In this document: positions 17,162 to 26,181 of the stretch, in pieces
Layout of the letters: the number at the start of each line of letters is the position of its first letter
Numbering within the stretch: position 1 is the first letter of the stretch
NCBI GenBank assembly: GCA_024707145.1
Contig: JANQAI010000014.1
Span: 124,001-188,000 of the forward strand
DNA: 64,000 bases
DNA from: Magnetospirillum sp.
Lineage (GTDB): Bacteria; Pseudomonadota; Alphaproteobacteria; Rhodospirillales; Magnetospirillaceae
Direction: 5' to 3'
Translations under genes and position numbers: made by a program
The notes under the pieces: generated by a model
The model's input: the letters and a program-made list of their open reading frames with translations, nothing else
What the model was told of the DNA's origin: nothing
Databases searched by the model: none

Positions 17162-18010
17162 TCAGGCCCCGATCATCTCGATGAACACACCGCAGGCTTC
17201 CGAAGGCGGAATGCGGATGGTGCCCTCGCGGTCACGGCTGAACTCCACCCGGTTGGCCTTGAGCACGGCGGCGGCGCGGTCGGTATCGGCGACGCGGACG
17301 GCCAGGGCCACCAGGGCCGGCGGCGGCGGCAGCTCGTCCAGCTCGGCCTCGGGGTGCAGCTGGGTCAGCTCCTCGGGCCGGGTCAGGTAGACTAGGCCGC
17401 GGCCGGTGTGCACGGTGACGGTGTCGTCGGTCAGCACCGCCGCGTGGGGGCCGAACAGCAGGTCCCAGGCCGGGGTCAAGGCCGGCGGCTCGTCCACGAT
17501 GGCGGTGACCGAGGTGATGCCCACGGCGCCATTGGGATGCTCCAGCCATTGCGGATGGCGCTCGCGCTCGGCGGTGATGTGCTGGACCACGCGGGCGGGC
17601 ACGCCGGGCGTCGCCTCCACCGGCAGCGGCAGCTCGGAATACATCAGCGTGGTGCCCTTGCCGTCATCCAGCTTGCGCGACAGCGAGCGCGCCATGGGCA
17701 CCTCCAGCCCGGCGGCGCGCAGAGCCTCGGCGGTGGCGGCGCCGTTGGCCGAGCCGATGGAGATGCCGGCCAGACCGTCGCCGCGCGCGGCGAAGGCGCG
17801 TACCCGGTCGGCCTCGGCCCCCGCATCCTCGGCGGCCAGCAGTTCGATGTAATCCCCGGCGAACATGGCGCAGCGATTCGCCGTGCCCCATTCGGGGTGA
17901 TGTCCCCTGGGAGTCAGCGCGAAGCCCAGCCGTTCGAACACGGTGGCGGCCTCCTCCAGATCACGCACGGCGATGACGGCGTGATCCAGGCCGGTGAGGT
18001 GATTGGCCAT
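17162..18010 (-). CDS. VOC/glyoxalase-like protein
   Basis: A 282-residue protein starting MANHLTGLDHAVIAVRDLEEA, the beta-alpha-beta opening of the vicinal-oxygen-chelate fold. AMFAGDYIELLAAED follows, and a second half-module has VTAIVDEPPAL and VFIEMIGA at the end. The arrangement matches the glyoxalase-like family with two modules. The metal ligands and substrate cannot be assigned. It is followed three bases later by the alpha/beta hydrolase and is probably cotranscribed. Confidence 0.82.
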   Translation of the reverse strand: MANHLTGLDHAVIAVRDLEEAATVFERLGFALTPRGHHPEWGTANRCAMFAGDYIELLAAEDAGAEADRVRAFAARGDGLAGISIGSANGAATAEALRAAGLEVPMARSLSRKLDDGKGTTLMYSELPLPVEATPGVPARVVQHITAERERHPQWLEHPNGAVGITSVTAIVDEPPALTPAWDLLFGPHAAVLTDDTVTVHTGRGLVYLTRPEELTQLHPEAELDELPPPPALVALAVRVADTDRAAAVLKANRVEFSRDREGTIRIPPSEACGVFIEMIGA

Positions 18011-18194
18011 GCGATCCCCCTGCTGCTATGGAAGGCGACAGGGGACACCGGGAGCGGACGGGAGTCAACCGCCGAGGAATGAATTTAGAGGGTTGCGAAA
18101 CCCTTAGAGCCGGATGCTTGCCGATCGAATCGCCTTGCGATCCGACCGGCAAGCTGAATCCGCCTCTTCTCAATGAGTTAGAGGGCGATTCAGA

Positions 18195-18227
18195 CAACAG
18201 GTTGGGCGAGGCCGCGCCAACCTGTTG
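18195..18227. terminator. Hairpin downstream of tyrA
   Basis: CAACAGGTTGG (18195-18205) and CCAACCTGTTG (18217-18227) form an 11-bp perfect stem just past the tyrA stop. It has no strong T-run, so it is either a weak terminator or a 3'-end stabilising hairpin. Confidence 0.5.
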
Positions 18228-18237
18228 CCATCGCACT

Positions 18238-19125
18238 CTAGCGATCCTGCTTGGCGTCGATGATGGCGCGGCGGATGGCGCGGGTCTTGGTGAAACGTTT
18301 CTCCAGCACCTCGCCCTCGCCCCAGCGGATGGCCCGCTGCAACGCGGTTAGGTCCTCGGTAAAGCGCTGGATCACCTCCAGCACCGCTTCCTTGTTGTTG
18401 AGGAAGATGTCGCGCCACATGATCGGGTCCGACGCCGCGATACGGGTGAAGTCGCGGAAGCCCGAGGCCGAGAACTTGATCACCTCCTGCTGCATGTCGC
18501 CTTCCAGATCGTCGGCGGTGCCGACGATGGTATAGGCGATCAGGTGCGGCAGGTGCGAGGTGACGGCCAGCACACGGTCATGGTGGTTGGGGTCCATCTC
18601 CTCGACGGTGGAACCGACCGCTTCCCACAGCGCACGCACCTGGGCGGTGGCCTTGGGCTGGGTATGGGCCTGGGGGGTGAGGATGCACCAGCGGCCCTGG
18701 AACAGCTCGGCGAAGCCGGCGGCAGGGCCGGAGAACTCGGTGCCGGCGATGGGATGGCCGGGAACGAAATGGACGCCCTCCGGCAAGGCGGGCTCCACGT
18801 CGCGGATCACGGCGGTCTTCACCGAGCCCACATCGCTGACGATGGCGCCCGGCTTGAGATGGGGAGCAACGGCCAGGGCCACCGCCTCCATGGCGCCCAC
18901 CGGGGTGCCCAGCACCACCAGGTCGGCGCCGGAAACGGCCTCGGCCGGATCGGTGAAGGCGCTGTCGGTGACCCCCAGTTCCAGCGCCACCCGGCAGGCT
19001 TCCGGGTCGGCATCCAGCGTCACCAGCCGCCTGGCAAGGCCGTGCTTGCGCACCGCGCGGGCCAGCGAGGAATTGATCAGGCCGATACCGACGAAGCAGA
19101 TGGTTTCGAAAAGCGGAGCGGTCAT
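18238..19125 (-). CDS. tyrA: Prephenate/arogenate dehydrogenase
   Basis: An NAD(P)-dependent dehydrogenase of 295 residues converting prephenate (or arogenate) toward tyrosine. The Rossmann motif FETICFVGIGLINSSLAR is at the N-terminus. VVLGTPVGAM, SDVGSVKTAV, PGHPIAGTEFSG and the His pair in MDPNHHDRVLAVTSHLPHL follow in family order. Start chosen at the ATG of MTAPLFE. It is the last gene of an aromatic amino acid cluster with a hisC-type aminotransferase and a chorismate mutase upstream. Confidence 0.92.
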   Translation of the reverse strand: MTAPLFETICFVGIGLINSSLARAVRKHGLARRLVTLDADPEACRVALELGVTDSAFTDPAEAVSGADLVVLGTPVGAMEAVALAVAPHLKPGAIVSDVGSVKTAVIRDVEPALPEGVHFVPGHPIAGTEFSGPAAGFAELFQGRWCILTPQAHTQPKATAQVRALWEAVGSTVEEMDPNHHDRVLAVTSHLPHLIAYTIVGTADDLEGDMQQEVIKFSASGFRDFTRIAASDPIMWRDIFLNNKEAVLEVIQRFTEDLTALQRAIRWGEGEVLEKRFTKTRAIRRAIIDAKQDR

Positions 19126-19141
19126 GGGGCCATCATCCTTC

Positions 19142-19228
19142 CATGTCATCCCGAGCGGAGCGAGGGATCCCCTCATGGCGCAGTGCCGGACGGAGATCCC
19201 TCGTCGCCGACGCTCCTCGGGATGACAC
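19142..19228. repeat. Intergenic palindromic repeat between hisC and tyrA
   Basis: TGTCATCCCGAGCGGAGCGA begins the element, with GATCCC on the inner edge. Its inverse (GATCCCTCG ... CTCCTCGGGATGACA) closes it. The palindrome fits the REP-type elements with TGTCATCC ends found in many Proteobacteria, and it lies in the tyrA 5' region. Confidence 0.6.
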
Positions 19229-19237
19229 CCCGATACG

Positions 19238-20336
19238 TTACTTCCACTGGGCGAGGAAGTCGGCCAGGGCGGCGACCACCGCCTGGTTCTCCTCGCCGGT
19301 GCCGATGCTGATGCGCAGCCAGTCGCCCAGGCCGTAGCCGCCCATGGCGCGGACGATGATGCCGCGCGAGCGCAGGTAGGCGTCGGCGGAGACGGCATCC
19401 TTGCCGGCTTCCTTGGGGAACTGCACCAGCACGAAATTGCCGACGCTGGGGGTCAGGGTCAGGCCGAGCTTCTTCAGTTCGGCGCTGGTCCAGCCCAGCC
19501 AGTAGTCGTTGTGGCCCTTGCACAGTTCCATGTAGGCAGCGTCCTCCAGCGCCGCCTCGCCCGCCGCCAGGGCGGCCGAGGACACGTTGAAGGGGTTGCG
19601 CACGCGGTTGAGCACGTCGGCGATCCCGGCCGGGCAATAGGCCCAGCCCAGGCGCAGGCCGCCCAGCGCGTAGATTTTCGAGAAGGTGCGGCACATCACC
19701 GTGTTGGCGCCCGCATCCACCAGTTCGATGCCGGGGGTGTAGTCGTTCTTGGAGACGAACTCGGCATAGGCGGCGTCGATGACCAGCAGGACGTCGTCGC
19801 GCAGGCCGGCGCGCAGGCGCTTGACCTCCTCGGCCGGCAGGTAGGTGCCGGTGGGATTGTTGGGATTGGCCAGGAAGACAATTTTCGTCTTGGGCGTGAC
19901 GGCCTTCAGCAGGTTGTCCACGCTGGCGGTCAGGTCGGTTTCGGGCGCGGTCACCGGCACGGCGCCGCAGGCCTTGGCGGCGATGGCATACATCAGGAAG
20001 CCGTGCTGGGAATACAGCACCTCGTCGCCGGGACCGGCATAGGCGCGGCAGAGGATGCCCAGCAGGCTCGTCCGAGCCGGCGCCGCAGACGATGCGGCCG
20101 GGGTCCACACCCCAGCGGGCGCCCAGGGCCTTGCGCAGCCGGGTGGCGCCGCCGTCGGGATATCGGTGCATGTCGCCCGCCATGCCGGCCAGGGCGGCCA
20201 GGGCCTTGGGGCTTGGCCCCAGCGCGCCCTCGTTGGAGGACAGCTTGATCACCCGGGCCGCGCCATCGAGGGCGGACTCGCCGCCCACATAGGGCTTGAT
20301 GTCCATGATGCCGGGACGGGGGGTGGGAGCGGTCAT
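19238..20336 (-). CDS. hisC: Histidinol-phosphate/aromatic aminotransferase, frameshifted
   Basis: A PLP-dependent aminotransferase of about 365 residues. MDIKPYVGGESAL and IKLSSNEGALGPSPKA open the HisC fold. FLANPNNPTGTYL, VIDAAYAEF and the PLP-lysine motif TFSKIYALGGLRLGWAY follow. The frame breaks at 20065-20066: removing one base changes GAGCCTGCTG to GAGCTGCTG and joins VCGAGSDE to LLGILCRAYAGPGDEV. Its position between chorismate mutase and tyrA suggests aromatic transamination as well as, or instead of, histidine synthesis. Confidence 0.87.
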
Positions 20337-20393
20337 CGCACGGATACTCCTTGGGAGTTGGTCTTCTGACGAAACAGCGGGTGGAACGGCCGA

Positions 20394-21278
20394 TCAGGCC
20401 GGCAACGGCACGGCGTAACCGCCGATCACCCGCACGTGGGTGATGGGGTCCTTGGCCTGCACCAGATCGGCCAGGCGCGGATCGGCGCCGGTGACGTAGC
20501 CGGCGACCTCGACCAAATGGCGCCATACGCCCTCGGAGCGATGGGTGGCCAGCATGGCGGCCAGATCCACGTTGGCGGCGGCGAAGGCTGCGCGCAAGCG
20601 GTCGCGGCTGATATCGGGAGCGGTTTCCACCGCGATCAAGGTGCGGTCGTCGCCGGTGGCCTCGGCGTCGCGGCAGGCAACCACGAAGGCCTCCAGCGGC
20701 TCCGAACGGCCGGCGGCGGCGTCCTGGGACAGCACGGGCAGGCGGGCCACCACGCGCGGCAGGTTGACGGCGTCGGCGGTCAGCGCCAGCCACCACGGCT
20801 CGGCATCGGCCACGCCGGGAAGCGGCACCACGCCCACGGTGGCCTGGCCGTCGGCCACCATGCGCACCACGTGGCCGGGCGTCAGGTGGACAATCTGCGG
20901 CCACACCACGCCGAAATGGTTGCGCGCCAGCTCGATGTAGCCGGCGCCGCGCTCGGGCTGGAACACGGCGATGGTGAAGGGCTGCTGCAGGCCCACTAGG
21001 GCACCCATGATCTCGCGCCAGATACGCACCAGCGCCGATTTGGGGAAGGAACCGGCGTGGCGGCCGACCAGGCGGCGCAGCACCTGGATTTCGCGCCCCG
21101 GACGCAGGGCGATGCCGCCCGGCGCCTTGGCCATGGCGATCTGCTCGACCAGGCCGGCCCGCTCCATCAGCAGGTCGTGCAACTTGTCGTCGATGCGGTC
21201 GATCTCGCGGCGCAGACGGTCGAGGGAGGCGCTGTCGGTGCTCATGATGCGGTTTTGAAGCTCTTCCAAAGGCGGCAT
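20394..21278 (-). CDS. Chorismate mutase with C-terminal prephenate-dehydratase-like region
   Basis: The AroQ-type chorismate mutase domain is clear: LDRLRREIDRIDDKLHDLLM, ERAGLVEQIAMAK, then GREIQVLRRLV and VRIWREIMG. It converts chorismate to prephenate. The remaining 190 residues (FTIAVFQPERGAGYIEL, VVGVVPLPG, ITHVRVIGGYAVPLPA) resemble a diverged prephenate dehydratase-like region without a motif I can call catalytic. Start is MPPLEELQNRI at 21278 or MSTDSASLDRL at 21245. First gene of the pheA-hisC-tyrA-type cluster, divergent from metX. Confidence 0.82.
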   Translation of the reverse strand: MPPLEELQNRIMSTDSASLDRLRREIDRIDDKLHDLLMERAGLVEQIAMAKAPGGIALRPGREIQVLRRLVGRHAGSFPKSALVRIWREIMGALVGLQQPFTIAVFQPERGAGYIELARNHFGVVWPQIVHLTPGHVVRMVADGQATVGVVPLPGVADAEPWWLALTADAVNLPRVVARLPVLSQDAAAGRSEPLEAFVVACRDAEATGDDRTLIAVETAPDISRDRLRAAFAAANVDLAAMLATHRSEGVWRHLVEVAGYVTGADPRLADLVQAKDPITHVRVIGGYAVPLPA

Positions 21279-21316
21279 AGGTGTAGTGCGTGTACCGCAC
21301 GAAATCAAAGAAAACG

Positions 21317-21347
21317 TTGACAGCCCCCCTCCGCCCCCATAGCTAAT
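21317..21347 (+). promoter_or_regulatory. Candidate metX promoter
   Basis: TTGACA at 21317-21322 is a full -35 consensus. The best -10 is GCTAAT at 21342-21347 with a 19-base spacer, or TAGCTA at 21340-21345. I looked for SAM-II and SAM/SAH riboswitch conserved bases in this leader and did not see them. Confidence 0.4.
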
Positions 21348-21383
21348 CGTGTTCTTTCGTTGAGGAATGAACAGCGTTTCGCC

Positions 21384-22570
21384 ATGACCGCCGCCCCGTC
21401 CACCGGACCAACCCCCAGCCACGATCCGCGGGGCCAGTTTGTCGAGCCTGGACCAGGGCGCGCCGATCCGCCTGGATTGCGGGGTCGAGCCTGGGGCCGG
21501 TCACCGTGGGCTACCAGACCTACGGCACGCTGAACGCCGACAAGTCCAACGCCATCCTGATCTGCCACGCCCTGACCGCCGACCAGTACGTGGCCGACCC
21601 CCATCCCATCACCGGCAAGCCGGGCTGGTGGAGCGATCTGGTGGGACCGGGCCGGTTGTTCGACACCGACCGCTATTTCCTGATCTGCTCGAACGTTCTG
21701 GGCGGCTGCATGGGCACCACCAGCCCCCAGGAGATCAACCCGGCCACCGGCAAGGCCTGGGGCCAGGATTTCCCCGTCATCACCATCGGCGACATGGTGA
21801 AGGTGCAGGCGGCCCTGGTGGATCATCTGGGCATCGACCAGCTGTTCTGCGTGGTGGGCGGTTCCATGGGCGGCATGCAGGTGCTGGAATGGTGCGCCTC
21901 GCGCCCCGAACGGGTGTTCGCCGCCATTCCCATCGCCACGGCGGCACGCCATTCGGCTCAGAACATCGCCTTCAACGAGGTGGGGCGACAGGCCATCATC
22001 GCCGACCCCGACTGGCGCGACGGCCGTTATATGGATTTCGGCACCAAGCCCAAGCGCGGGCTGGCGGTGGCGCGCATGGCCGCGCACATCACCTACCTGT
22101 CGGAACCGGCACTGCACCGCAAGTTCGGCCGCAACCTGCAAGGCGACCGCGACGCCTTCGAATACGGCTTCGGCGCCGAGTTCCAGGTGGAAAGCTATCT
22201 GCGCCACCAGGGCTCGACCTTCGTGGACCGTTTCGACGCCAATTCCTACCTCTACATCACCCGGGCCATGGACTATTTCGACCTGGCGGCGGAGCATGGC
22301 GGCCAGCTGGCCAACGCTTTCCGCGGCACCAAGACTAGGTTCTGCGTGGTGTCGTTCTCGTCGGACTGGCTGTTCCCCACGGTGGAAAGCCGCGCCGTGG
22401 TGCATGCGCTGAACGCGGTGGCCGCCAATGTCAGCTTCGTGGAAATCCAGTCGGACAAGGGCCACGACGCCTTCCTGCTGGACGAGCCCGAGTTCCACGC
22501 CACCCTGACCGGCTTCCTGGAGGCGGCGGCGGCGCGGCGCGGCTTGCCGGCGGCCAAGGACCGGGGGTGA
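21384..22570 (+). CDS. metX: Homoserine O-acetyltransferase, two frameshifts
   Basis: Acetylates homoserine for methionine synthesis. Motifs are YQTYGTLNADKSNAIL, CHALTADQYVAD, GGSMGGMQVLEW with the nucleophile Ser, FSSDWLFPT and DKGHDAFLLD with the catalytic His. The N-terminal 120 bases contain two extra C (21447-21448 and 21490-21491). Removing them gives an unbroken start from ATG 21384 through FVELDQGAPIRLDCGVELGPVTVGYQ. It is followed after four bases by metW, as in most alphaproteobacteria. Confidence 0.9.
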
Positions 22571-22574
22571 GGCC

Positions 22575-23198
22575 ATGATCGTTTCCAACGGCAACCTGCG
22601 CGTCGACCTGCGCCTCATCGCCGACATGGTGGAAACCGGGTCGCGCGTGCTCGACGTGGGCTGCGGCGACGGCACCCTGCTGGCCTGGCTGGGCAAGCAC
22701 AAGGACGTGGACGGGCGCGGCATCGAACTGTCCATGGCGGGCGTGTCGGCGGCGGTGGCGCAGGGCCTGTCGGTGATCCAGGGCGACGCCGACACCGACC
22801 TGACCGACTATCCGGCCGGCGCCTTCGACACCGTGATCCTGAGCCAGACCCTGCAGGCGACGCGGGCGCCGCGCCAGGTGCTGTCCAACATGCTGCGCAT
22901 CGGACGGCGGGCCATCGTGTCCTTCCCCAATTTCGGCCATTGGCGGGTGCGCGCCGCGCTCAGCCTCGGCGGCCGCATGCCGGTGACCGACACCCTGGCC
23001 TACGAGTGGTACGACACCCCCAACATCCACTTCTGCACCATCCGCGATTTCCTGGTGCTGTGCGGGGACCTGGGTGTGAATGTGGAGCGCGGCATCGCAC
23101 TGGACCGCGACGGCGGCGTACTGTCCTTCTCCGGCCAGGGCATCTGGGCGAACCTGTTCGCCGCCCAGGGGCTGTTCGTGCTCAGCCGGGCGGGTTGA
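22575..23198 (+). CDS. metW: Methionine biosynthesis protein MetW
   Basis: A 207-residue SAM-methyltransferase-fold protein. RVLDVGCGDGTLLAWL is motif I, GIELSMAGVSAAVAQGL and VILSQTLQATRAPRQVL follow, then SFPNFGHWRVRAAL and TPNIHFCTIRDFL, all diagnostic of MetW. MetW works with MetX in homoserine acylation. The 3' end overlaps the convergent methyltransferase gene by 17 bases. Confidence 0.93.
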   Translation: MIVSNGNLRVDLRLIADMVETGSRVLDVGCGDGTLLAWLGKHKDVDGRGIELSMAGVSAAVAQGLSVIQGDADTDLTDYPAGAFDTVILSQTLQATRAPRQVLSNMLRIGRRAIVSFPNFGHWRVRAALSLGGRMPVTDTLAYEWYDTPNIHFCTIRDFLVLCGDLGVNVERGIALDRDGGVLSFSGQGIWANLFAAQGLFVLSRAG

Positions 23199-23955
23199 GC
23201 CGCACCCGCGAGAACCCCTGCGCCACCGGGACGTAGGCGCGGCGCTTGCGCTTTTCCTCCCGCAGGCCCGACGCGGCGTAGATCTGTTTGGTGGCTTCGA
23301 CGATGTTCACCCCGGCGAAGCCTTCGAACCAGCGGCAGCCCAACTCCTCGATGGCCGGGGCCGAGCGCAACGCCATGCGCGAGGTGGTGGGCGGCAGGAA
23401 CAGCGCGCCGCAGGTGGAGACCGGCGTGAACATGTTGTCGCGCAGCATGCGGGCCAGCTGGCCGGTGGTGTAGGGCCGGCCCTGGCCGAACGGCGTCCGT
23501 TCCAGCCGCGCCCAGATGCCGCGCCGGTTGGGCGCCACGATGGCGAGGCGGCCGCCATCGGCCAGCACCCGCCATATCTCGCGCATCATGGCACGCACCT
23601 GCTCGGTGGCCTCCAGCGCGTGCACCAGGACGATGCGGTCCATGGAGCGGTCGGGCAGCGGCAGGTCGGTCTCGTCGGCCAGCAGGGTCATGCCCGGCCC
23701 CTCGGGCGGCCAGGGCAGCACGCCCTGGCTGGCCGGCATCACCGCCGCCACCCGCTCCGCCTCGGCCAGGAAAGGACGCAGATAGGGAGTGGCGAAGCCC
23801 ACGCCCAGCACCCGCATGCCGCTCACATCCGGCCACAGCGCGCGCAACTGGCGCCGAATCATGCGCTTCGCCATCTGCCCCAGGCTGGTGGCGTAGAAGT
23901 CGCGCAGATCGACCACGTCGGTCCACATGGCCGGAAAGGTAGGCAGGTTGGTCAC
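23182..23955 (-). CDS. SAM-dependent methyltransferase
   Basis: A class I methyltransferase of about 257 residues with a GMRVLGVGFATPYLRPF motif-I region (VGFATPY rather than DxGxGxG), LLADETDLPLPDRSMDRIVL, and VLADGGRLAIVAPNRRG. I chose GTG 23955; the ATG at 23928 is the alternative. The family is common beside glyoxalase II genes in alphaproteobacteria, with unknown substrate. No partner enzyme is adjacent here. Confidence 0.8.
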   Translation of the reverse strand: MTNLPTFPAMWTDVVDLRDFYATSLGQMAKRMIRRQLRALWPDVSGMRVLGVGFATPYLRPFLAEAERVAAVMPASQGVLPWPPEGPGMTLLADETDLPLPDRSMDRIVLVHALEATEQVRAMMREIWRVLADGGRLAIVAPNRRGIWARLERTPFGQGRPYTTGQLARMLRDNMFTPVSTCGALFLPPTTSRMALRSAPAIEELGCRWFEGFAGVNIVEATKQIYAASGLREEKRKRRAYVPVAQGFSRVRLNPPG

Positions 23956-23992
23956 GTCGCGCCTCGGTTCCCGCTTGTCTCCAAAGTCTAGC

Positions 23993-24793
23993 CTATTCGC
24001 CCACGTTGAGCAGCAATCCCCGCTGCCGCGCCACATGATGGGTGTGCAGGAACAGCGCCGCCGCCGCCGCCAGGTAGACCAGATTGAGCACCGCCGCCGA
24101 GCCCATCAGGTCCCAGCGGAAGACGTGGTCGAACATGACGCTGCGCATCCCTTCGAACACATGGGCCGGCGGCAGGGCCCAGGCCAGGGGCCGCAGCCAG
24201 TCCGGCAGCGTGGAGATGGGGTAGTAGATGCCGGCCAGGGGCGCCACCGCGAACACCATGACCCAGGCCAGGCTTTCAGCTCCCAGGCCGAAGCGCAGGA
24301 CCAGCGCGGACACGCCCAGGCCGATGGCCCATCCCGTCACCATCAAGTTGATCCAGAAACCAATGATCGGCAACCCAAGATCGAACAGATTGAAGTGATA
24401 CAGCGGAATGGCCAGGAGGGCCGCCGGCACCACGCCGATCAGGGTGCGGATCAGGCTCATGGTCAGCATGGCTGCCACCAGTTCGTGCGGCCGCAGGGGG
24501 CTGACCGACAGATGGCCCAGGTTGCGCGACCACATCTCCTCCATGAAGGAGAGCGAGACGCCCAGGTTGCCGCGGAACATCACATCCCACAGGATGACCG
24601 CGCCGATCAGCACGCCGGCCGCTTGCGCCACCCAGGTGGAATGATGGGAGAAGAACTGGCTGGTGAACCCCCACACCACCATGTTGACCGCCGGCCAGTA
24701 GGCCATCTCCAGCACGCGGGGCCACGACCCTCGCAGGATGTAGAGGTGGCGCAGCACCATGGCGTAGACCCGGCGGGAGGAAAATGGGCTCAT
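23993..24793 (-). CDS. ABC-2 type transporter permease
   Basis: A 266-residue membrane protein with about six helices (AAGVLIGAVILWDVMFRG, TLIGVVPAALLAIPLY, VVWGF and VFAVAPLAGIYYP). The segment ending GIYYPISTLPDWLRPLAWALPPAHVFEG is the ABC-2 permease signature. Its start overlaps the stop of the ATP-binding gene, so the two form one exporter. Substrate is unknown. Confidence 0.88.
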   Translation of the reverse strand: MSPFSSRRVYAMVLRHLYILRGSWPRVLEMAYWPAVNMVVWGFTSQFFSHHSTWVAQAAGVLIGAVILWDVMFRGNLGVSLSFMEEMWSRNLGHLSVSPLRPHELVAAMLTMSLIRTLIGVVPAALLAIPLYHFNLFDLGLPIIGFWINLMVTGWAIGLGVSALVLRFGLGAESLAWVMVFAVAPLAGIYYPISTLPDWLRPLAWALPPAHVFEGMRSVMFDHVFRWDLMGSAAVLNLVYLAAAAALFLHTHHVARQRGLLLNVGE

Positions 24794-25545
24794 TGCGCCG
24801 CCGCCTTGTCCGGGCGGGCGCGGTCGCGGGCGATATCCAGGAACACCTCCTCCATGGTGGCGCGGCCATAGCGCTGGATCAGGCCGGCCGGCGCGCCCCG
24901 GTCGACGATGCGCCCCGCCTTCATCATCAGCACGTCGTCGCACATGCGCTCCACCTCGGTCATGTTGTGGGACGCCAGCAGGATGGTGGCCCCGGTGGCG
25001 CGCTGATAGGCCTGGAAATAGCCGCGCACCCAGTCGGCGGTGTCCGGGTCCAGCGACGCCGTCGGTTCGTCCAGCAGCAGCAGTTCCGGCCGGTTGAGCA
25101 GGGCCTTGGCCAGAGCCACACGGGTCTTCTGGCCGGCCGACAGCTTGCCCGAGGCACGGTCGAGGAAGGGCTCCAGCTCCAGTTCGCCAGCCAGCGCCTT
25201 GATGCGCTGCCTGAGGTGCGGCACGCCATAGAGATGGCCGTAGATGGTCAGGTTCTCGCGTACCGTCAGCCGGTGCGGCAGGTCCACGTAGGGGCTGGAG
25301 AAATTGAGCCGCGGCAGCACCCGGTAGCGGTGGCGCACCATGTCCTCGCCCAGCACGCGGATGCTGCCGGCGCTGGGCAGCAGCAGGCCCAGCACCATGG
25401 AAATGGTGGTGGTCTTACCCGCCCCGTTGCCCCCCAACAGGGCCACGGTGGCGCCGCGCGCCACGGCGAAGGAAATGCCGTCCACCGCCGCCACGGGGCC
25501 GAACAGCTTGGTCAGATTTTCGACCTGCAGGGCGAAGTCTTGCAT
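24790..25545 (-). CDS. ABC transporter ATP-binding protein
   Basis: A 251-residue ATPase: Walker A LLGGNGAGKTTT, signature GKLSAGQKTRVALAKALL, Walker B ELLLLDEPTASLD and the switch His in LLASHNMTEVERM. It pairs with the permease encoded next (four-base overlap) to form an ABC-2 exporter. The upstream region holds a TTGAC/CTCAA palindrome (25584-25597) that serves either this gene or the divergent DUF2249 gene. Confidence 0.93.
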   Translation of the reverse strand: MQDFALQVENLTKLFGPVAAVDGISFAVARGATVALLGGNGAGKTTTISMVLGLLLPSAGSIRVLGEDMVRHRYRVLPRLNFSSPYVDLPHRLTVRENLTIYGHLYGVPHLRQRIKALAGELELEPFLDRASGKLSAGQKTRVALAKALLNRPELLLLDEPTASLDPDTADWVRGYFQAYQRATGATILLASHNMTEVERMCDDVLMMKAGRIVDRGAPAGLIQRYGRATMEEVFLDIARDRARPDKAAAQ

Positions 25546-25583
25546 CGCCTGGATATAGGCCTCTTCGCCGCGGCGTGCAAATC

Positions 25584-25597
25584 TTGACCAGGCTCAA
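25584..25597. promoter_or_regulatory. FNR/CRP-family-like binding site
   Basis: TTGACCAGGCTCAA has the half-sites and spacing of an FNR/Dnr-type box (TTGAT-N4-ATCAA) with one mismatch in each half-site, and extends to the palindrome CTTGA...TCAAG. It lies about 60 bases before the DUF2249 gene, a family often linked to anaerobic or nitrogen-oxide regulation. Assignment is tentative. Confidence 0.42.
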
Positions 25598-25658
25598 GGC
25601 GGCAAGTCCCAGTAATTTGGTTGGGTAAGCCCATCACCGCTTTTGGAGCCGTTTTGCC

Positions 25659-25919
25659 ATGACCGAGACTGTGCTGGACGTCCGCGCCATCGCCCCGCGC
25701 GACCGCCATCCGCAAATCTTCGCCACCTTCGACGGGCTGGCGCCGGGGGCCGCCTTCGTGCTGACCAACGACCACGACCCCAAGCCGCTGTACTACCAAT
25801 TCGCGGCCGAGCGTTCGGGCCGTTTCGAATGGACCTATCTGGAGCAGGGCCCGGAAACCTGGCGCGTGCGCATCGCCAAGGCGCGCGAAAGTGCCTCGTG
25901 CTGCGGAACCTGCGGATAA
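25659..25919 (+). CDS. DUF2249 domain protein
   Basis: An 86-residue protein: VLDVRAIAPRDRHPQIFATF, then DGLAPGAAFVLTNDHDPKPL and a C-terminal WRVRIAKARE, the DUF2249 plan. It ends in ESASCCGTCG, a four-residue-spaced Cys cluster that could bind metal or a cluster. Members sit beside anaerobic respiration or iron-sulfur genes; the FNR-like site upstream fits that. Divergent from the ABC exporter. Confidence 0.85.
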   Translation: MTETVLDVRAIAPRDRHPQIFATFDGLAPGAAFVLTNDHDPKPLYYQFAAERSGRFEWTYLEQGPETWRVRIAKARESASCCGTCG

Positions 25920-25966
25920 GCGGAAGAAGCCCCCGGACCCTCTGGCTCGGCGCTCACCTGAAGTAT

Positions 25967-25998
25967 GGAAGGCGTCTCGTGAAAGCGAGACGCCTTCC
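25967..25998 (+). terminator. Hairpin after the DUF2249 gene
   Basis: GGAAGGCGTCTCG (25967-25979) and CGAGACGCCTTCC (25986-25998) make a 13-bp perfect stem with a six-base loop, shortly after the DUF2249 stop. The T-run is weak. Confidence 0.55.
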
Positions 25999-26005
25999 CG
26001 TTCCG

Positions 26006-26113
26006 TCATGGCCGGGCTTGACCCGGCCATCCACGCGGCTCCGCCCGAACGACTCTGGAAACAATCGGTTAGGCGGCGACAATCGTGGATGCCCGGATCA
26101 AGTCCGGGCATGA
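26006..26113. repeat. REP-like repeat, copy 1
   Basis: GTCATGGCCGGGCTTGACCC starts the element and GATGCCCGGATCAAGTCCGG with GGCATGACG closes it, the two ends being imperfect inverses. A closely similar element is at 38909-38992 after phaB, so this is a dispersed intergenic repeat family. Confidence 0.7.
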
Positions 26114-26181
26114 CGACCTTTCTGGGGCGAACTTTCCCCCACTTTCGGTGAATGGCGAGCCCCTCCGGTCCGGGGCTTCGT

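Noticed and set aside
19238..20336. hisC, metX, hldE, phaA and cca as true pseudogenes
   Set aside because: Each is broken by one or two single-base changes, mostly in short runs or GAGCCTG, with fully conserved sequence on both sides; several are needed for growth, so error in the sequence is more likely.
21279..21383. A SAM-sensing riboswitch in the metX leader
   Set aside because: The conserved bases of SAM-II and SAM/SAH classes are not present in this short leader; only a promoter-like TTGACA is visible.
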